DNA of 64,000 nucleotides. It comes from Fasciola hepatica (taxonomy: Eukaryota; Platyhelminthes; Trematoda; Plagiorchiida; Fasciolidae). Below, piece after piece: positions 63,463-64,000 of the stretch; position 1 is the stretch's first letter, and each line of letters opens with the position of its first letter. The stretch is from assembly GCA_948099385.1 (NCBI GenBank), contig CANUEZ040000193.1, forward strand, positions 1,748,501 through 1,812,500, given 5' to 3'. The notes below the pieces were generated by a model. It saw nothing but the letters and a program-made list of their open reading frames with translations. It did no database searches and was not told where the DNA came from. Made by a program: the position numbers and the translations under genes.

Positions 63463-63495
63463 GGAGAGAGAGAGAGGGAGAGAGAGAGAGAGATA
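63463..63495 (+). repeat. (GA)n microsatellite
   Basis: About 33 bp of GA repeats are interrupted by GGG. The matching left-arm site (2803-2816, TCTCTCTCT on plus) holds only about four units, so the tract expanded in the right arm or shrank in the left. Confidence 0.85.
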
Positions 63496-64000
63496 AAGTT
63501 TGAATTGGTTGAAAATTAACAGGAGGGATTGATGAGATGAGAGACTAGGCTTGAAGTACATGATTCACTGTAATTTATGTTAGATTTCAACTTTACGGTT
63601 TGCTAACTCCTAGTAAAATCCTATCAATCATCACGAGACATACTTTATAGATTCACAACAAGAAACTCTTTTCAGGCGAAAGGGAAGCCCTTTTGCTGCT
63701 CAAGGATGACACATGTTGAAAATATAATATGATGTTTCAATATTTTGCTAGTGATGTGATCCATATTGAAGGTAGCTCTTATCATGTGTTGTGCAATACT
63801 ATACGGGTAAGGCGTTGATGCAACAGGAGCTTAAATAAATCACCTCCTACCCAATTCCCGAGAATTAATCGGGAATTTATTCGAACAGAAGCGCGTATTA
63901 GTGCATTCCTTTTAAATGGTTCTACGTTCAATTCAAGCCCAACACAGAGAGTGCTAAATTATTAGTAAAACTGGCCATCCGAATGAAGATTTGTTAAGTT

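Larger units (their letters stand above)
35190..64000 (-). repeat. Right arm of the giant inverted duplication
   Basis: This is the partner of the left arm; block coordinates are listed there. The match is still strong at the last bases of the window (63821-63988 against 2305-2470), so this arm and the whole structure extend past the right edge. Sequence found here but absent from the matching left positions: about 37570-47930, 51200-52040 and 59490-60095. Simple repeats have expanded relative to the left arm, for example (GA)n at 63463-63495 and (TA)n at 63016-63033. Confidence 0.85.

Noticed and set aside
2290..64000. Palindrome as a sequencing artefact (missed adapter or fold-back read)
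   Set aside because: Arms differ mostly by substitutions at a level far above assembly error, long frames survive in single-arm insertions, and insertions such as the gypsy are in one arm only. A fold-back read would copy them in both.
1..64000. Host genes, spliced-leader RNA, snRNA or rRNA
   Set aside because: I looked for recognisable protein motifs and RNA landmarks on both strands and found none beyond mobile-element relics.

Overview
This window looks like non-coding, repeat-rich DNA from an animal with a large, AT-leaning nuclear genome. The two recognisable protein-coding relics are a Ty3/gypsy retrotransposon with a CsRn1-like pol and a Penelope-like element (PLE). Together with several tRNA-derived SINE-like families, they suggest a flatworm, probably a trematode. 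This is an inference from element families, not a species identification. No open frame exceeds about 175 codons. I recognise no host gene, genuine tRNA, rRNA or CRISPR array.

The dominant structure is a very large imperfect inverted duplication. Going inward from both ends, the left half matches the reverse complement of the right half, block after block and in order: 2.3 kb pairs with 63.98 kb, 6.1-7.4 kb with 58.9-60.8 kb, 10 kb with 55 kb, 14-15 kb with 50.4-52.4 kb, 24 kb with 37 kb, and 27.5 kb with 36.5 kb. The innermost tentative match is 28.3 with 35.3 kb. By eye, aligned blocks are roughly 65-90% identical, and most differences are substitutions. The right arm runs off the window end. 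The fold centre lies somewhere between 29 and 35 kb and is obscured by insertions.

The arms share some repeats, which were therefore present before duplication: an inverted pair of tRNA-like units, a TA-flanked MITE, and a SINE-like head at 24.3/37.1 kb. Other elements sit in one arm only and are younger. In the left arm these are the truncated gypsy (24.8-27.25 kb), the PLE (30.0-31.5 kb) joined to a SINE with a (TA)n tail (31.5-31.9 kb), and a hairpin element (11.7 kb). In the right arm they are a hairpin element (59.85-60.1 kb), a block with a TA tract (51.2-52.0 kb), and about 10 kb (37.6-47.9 kb) holding a perfect 219-bp in-frame tandem duplication (42.95-43.39 kb). The left arm also has an unmatched stretch of about 7.8 kb (15.8-23.6 kb); its right-arm counterpart interval is only about 1.9 kb, so roughly 6 kb is extra. 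It contains a third copy of the inverted tRNA-like pair and two weak exon candidates.

All coding relics are broken. The gypsy has lost the RT aspartate pair, two RNase H acidic residues and one integrase aspartate. The PLE has stops and frameshifts, a changed RT catalytic motif, and stops just before its expected GIY-YIG endonuclease. The window is best read as an old inverted segmental duplication eroded by mutation and by later transposable-element insertions.
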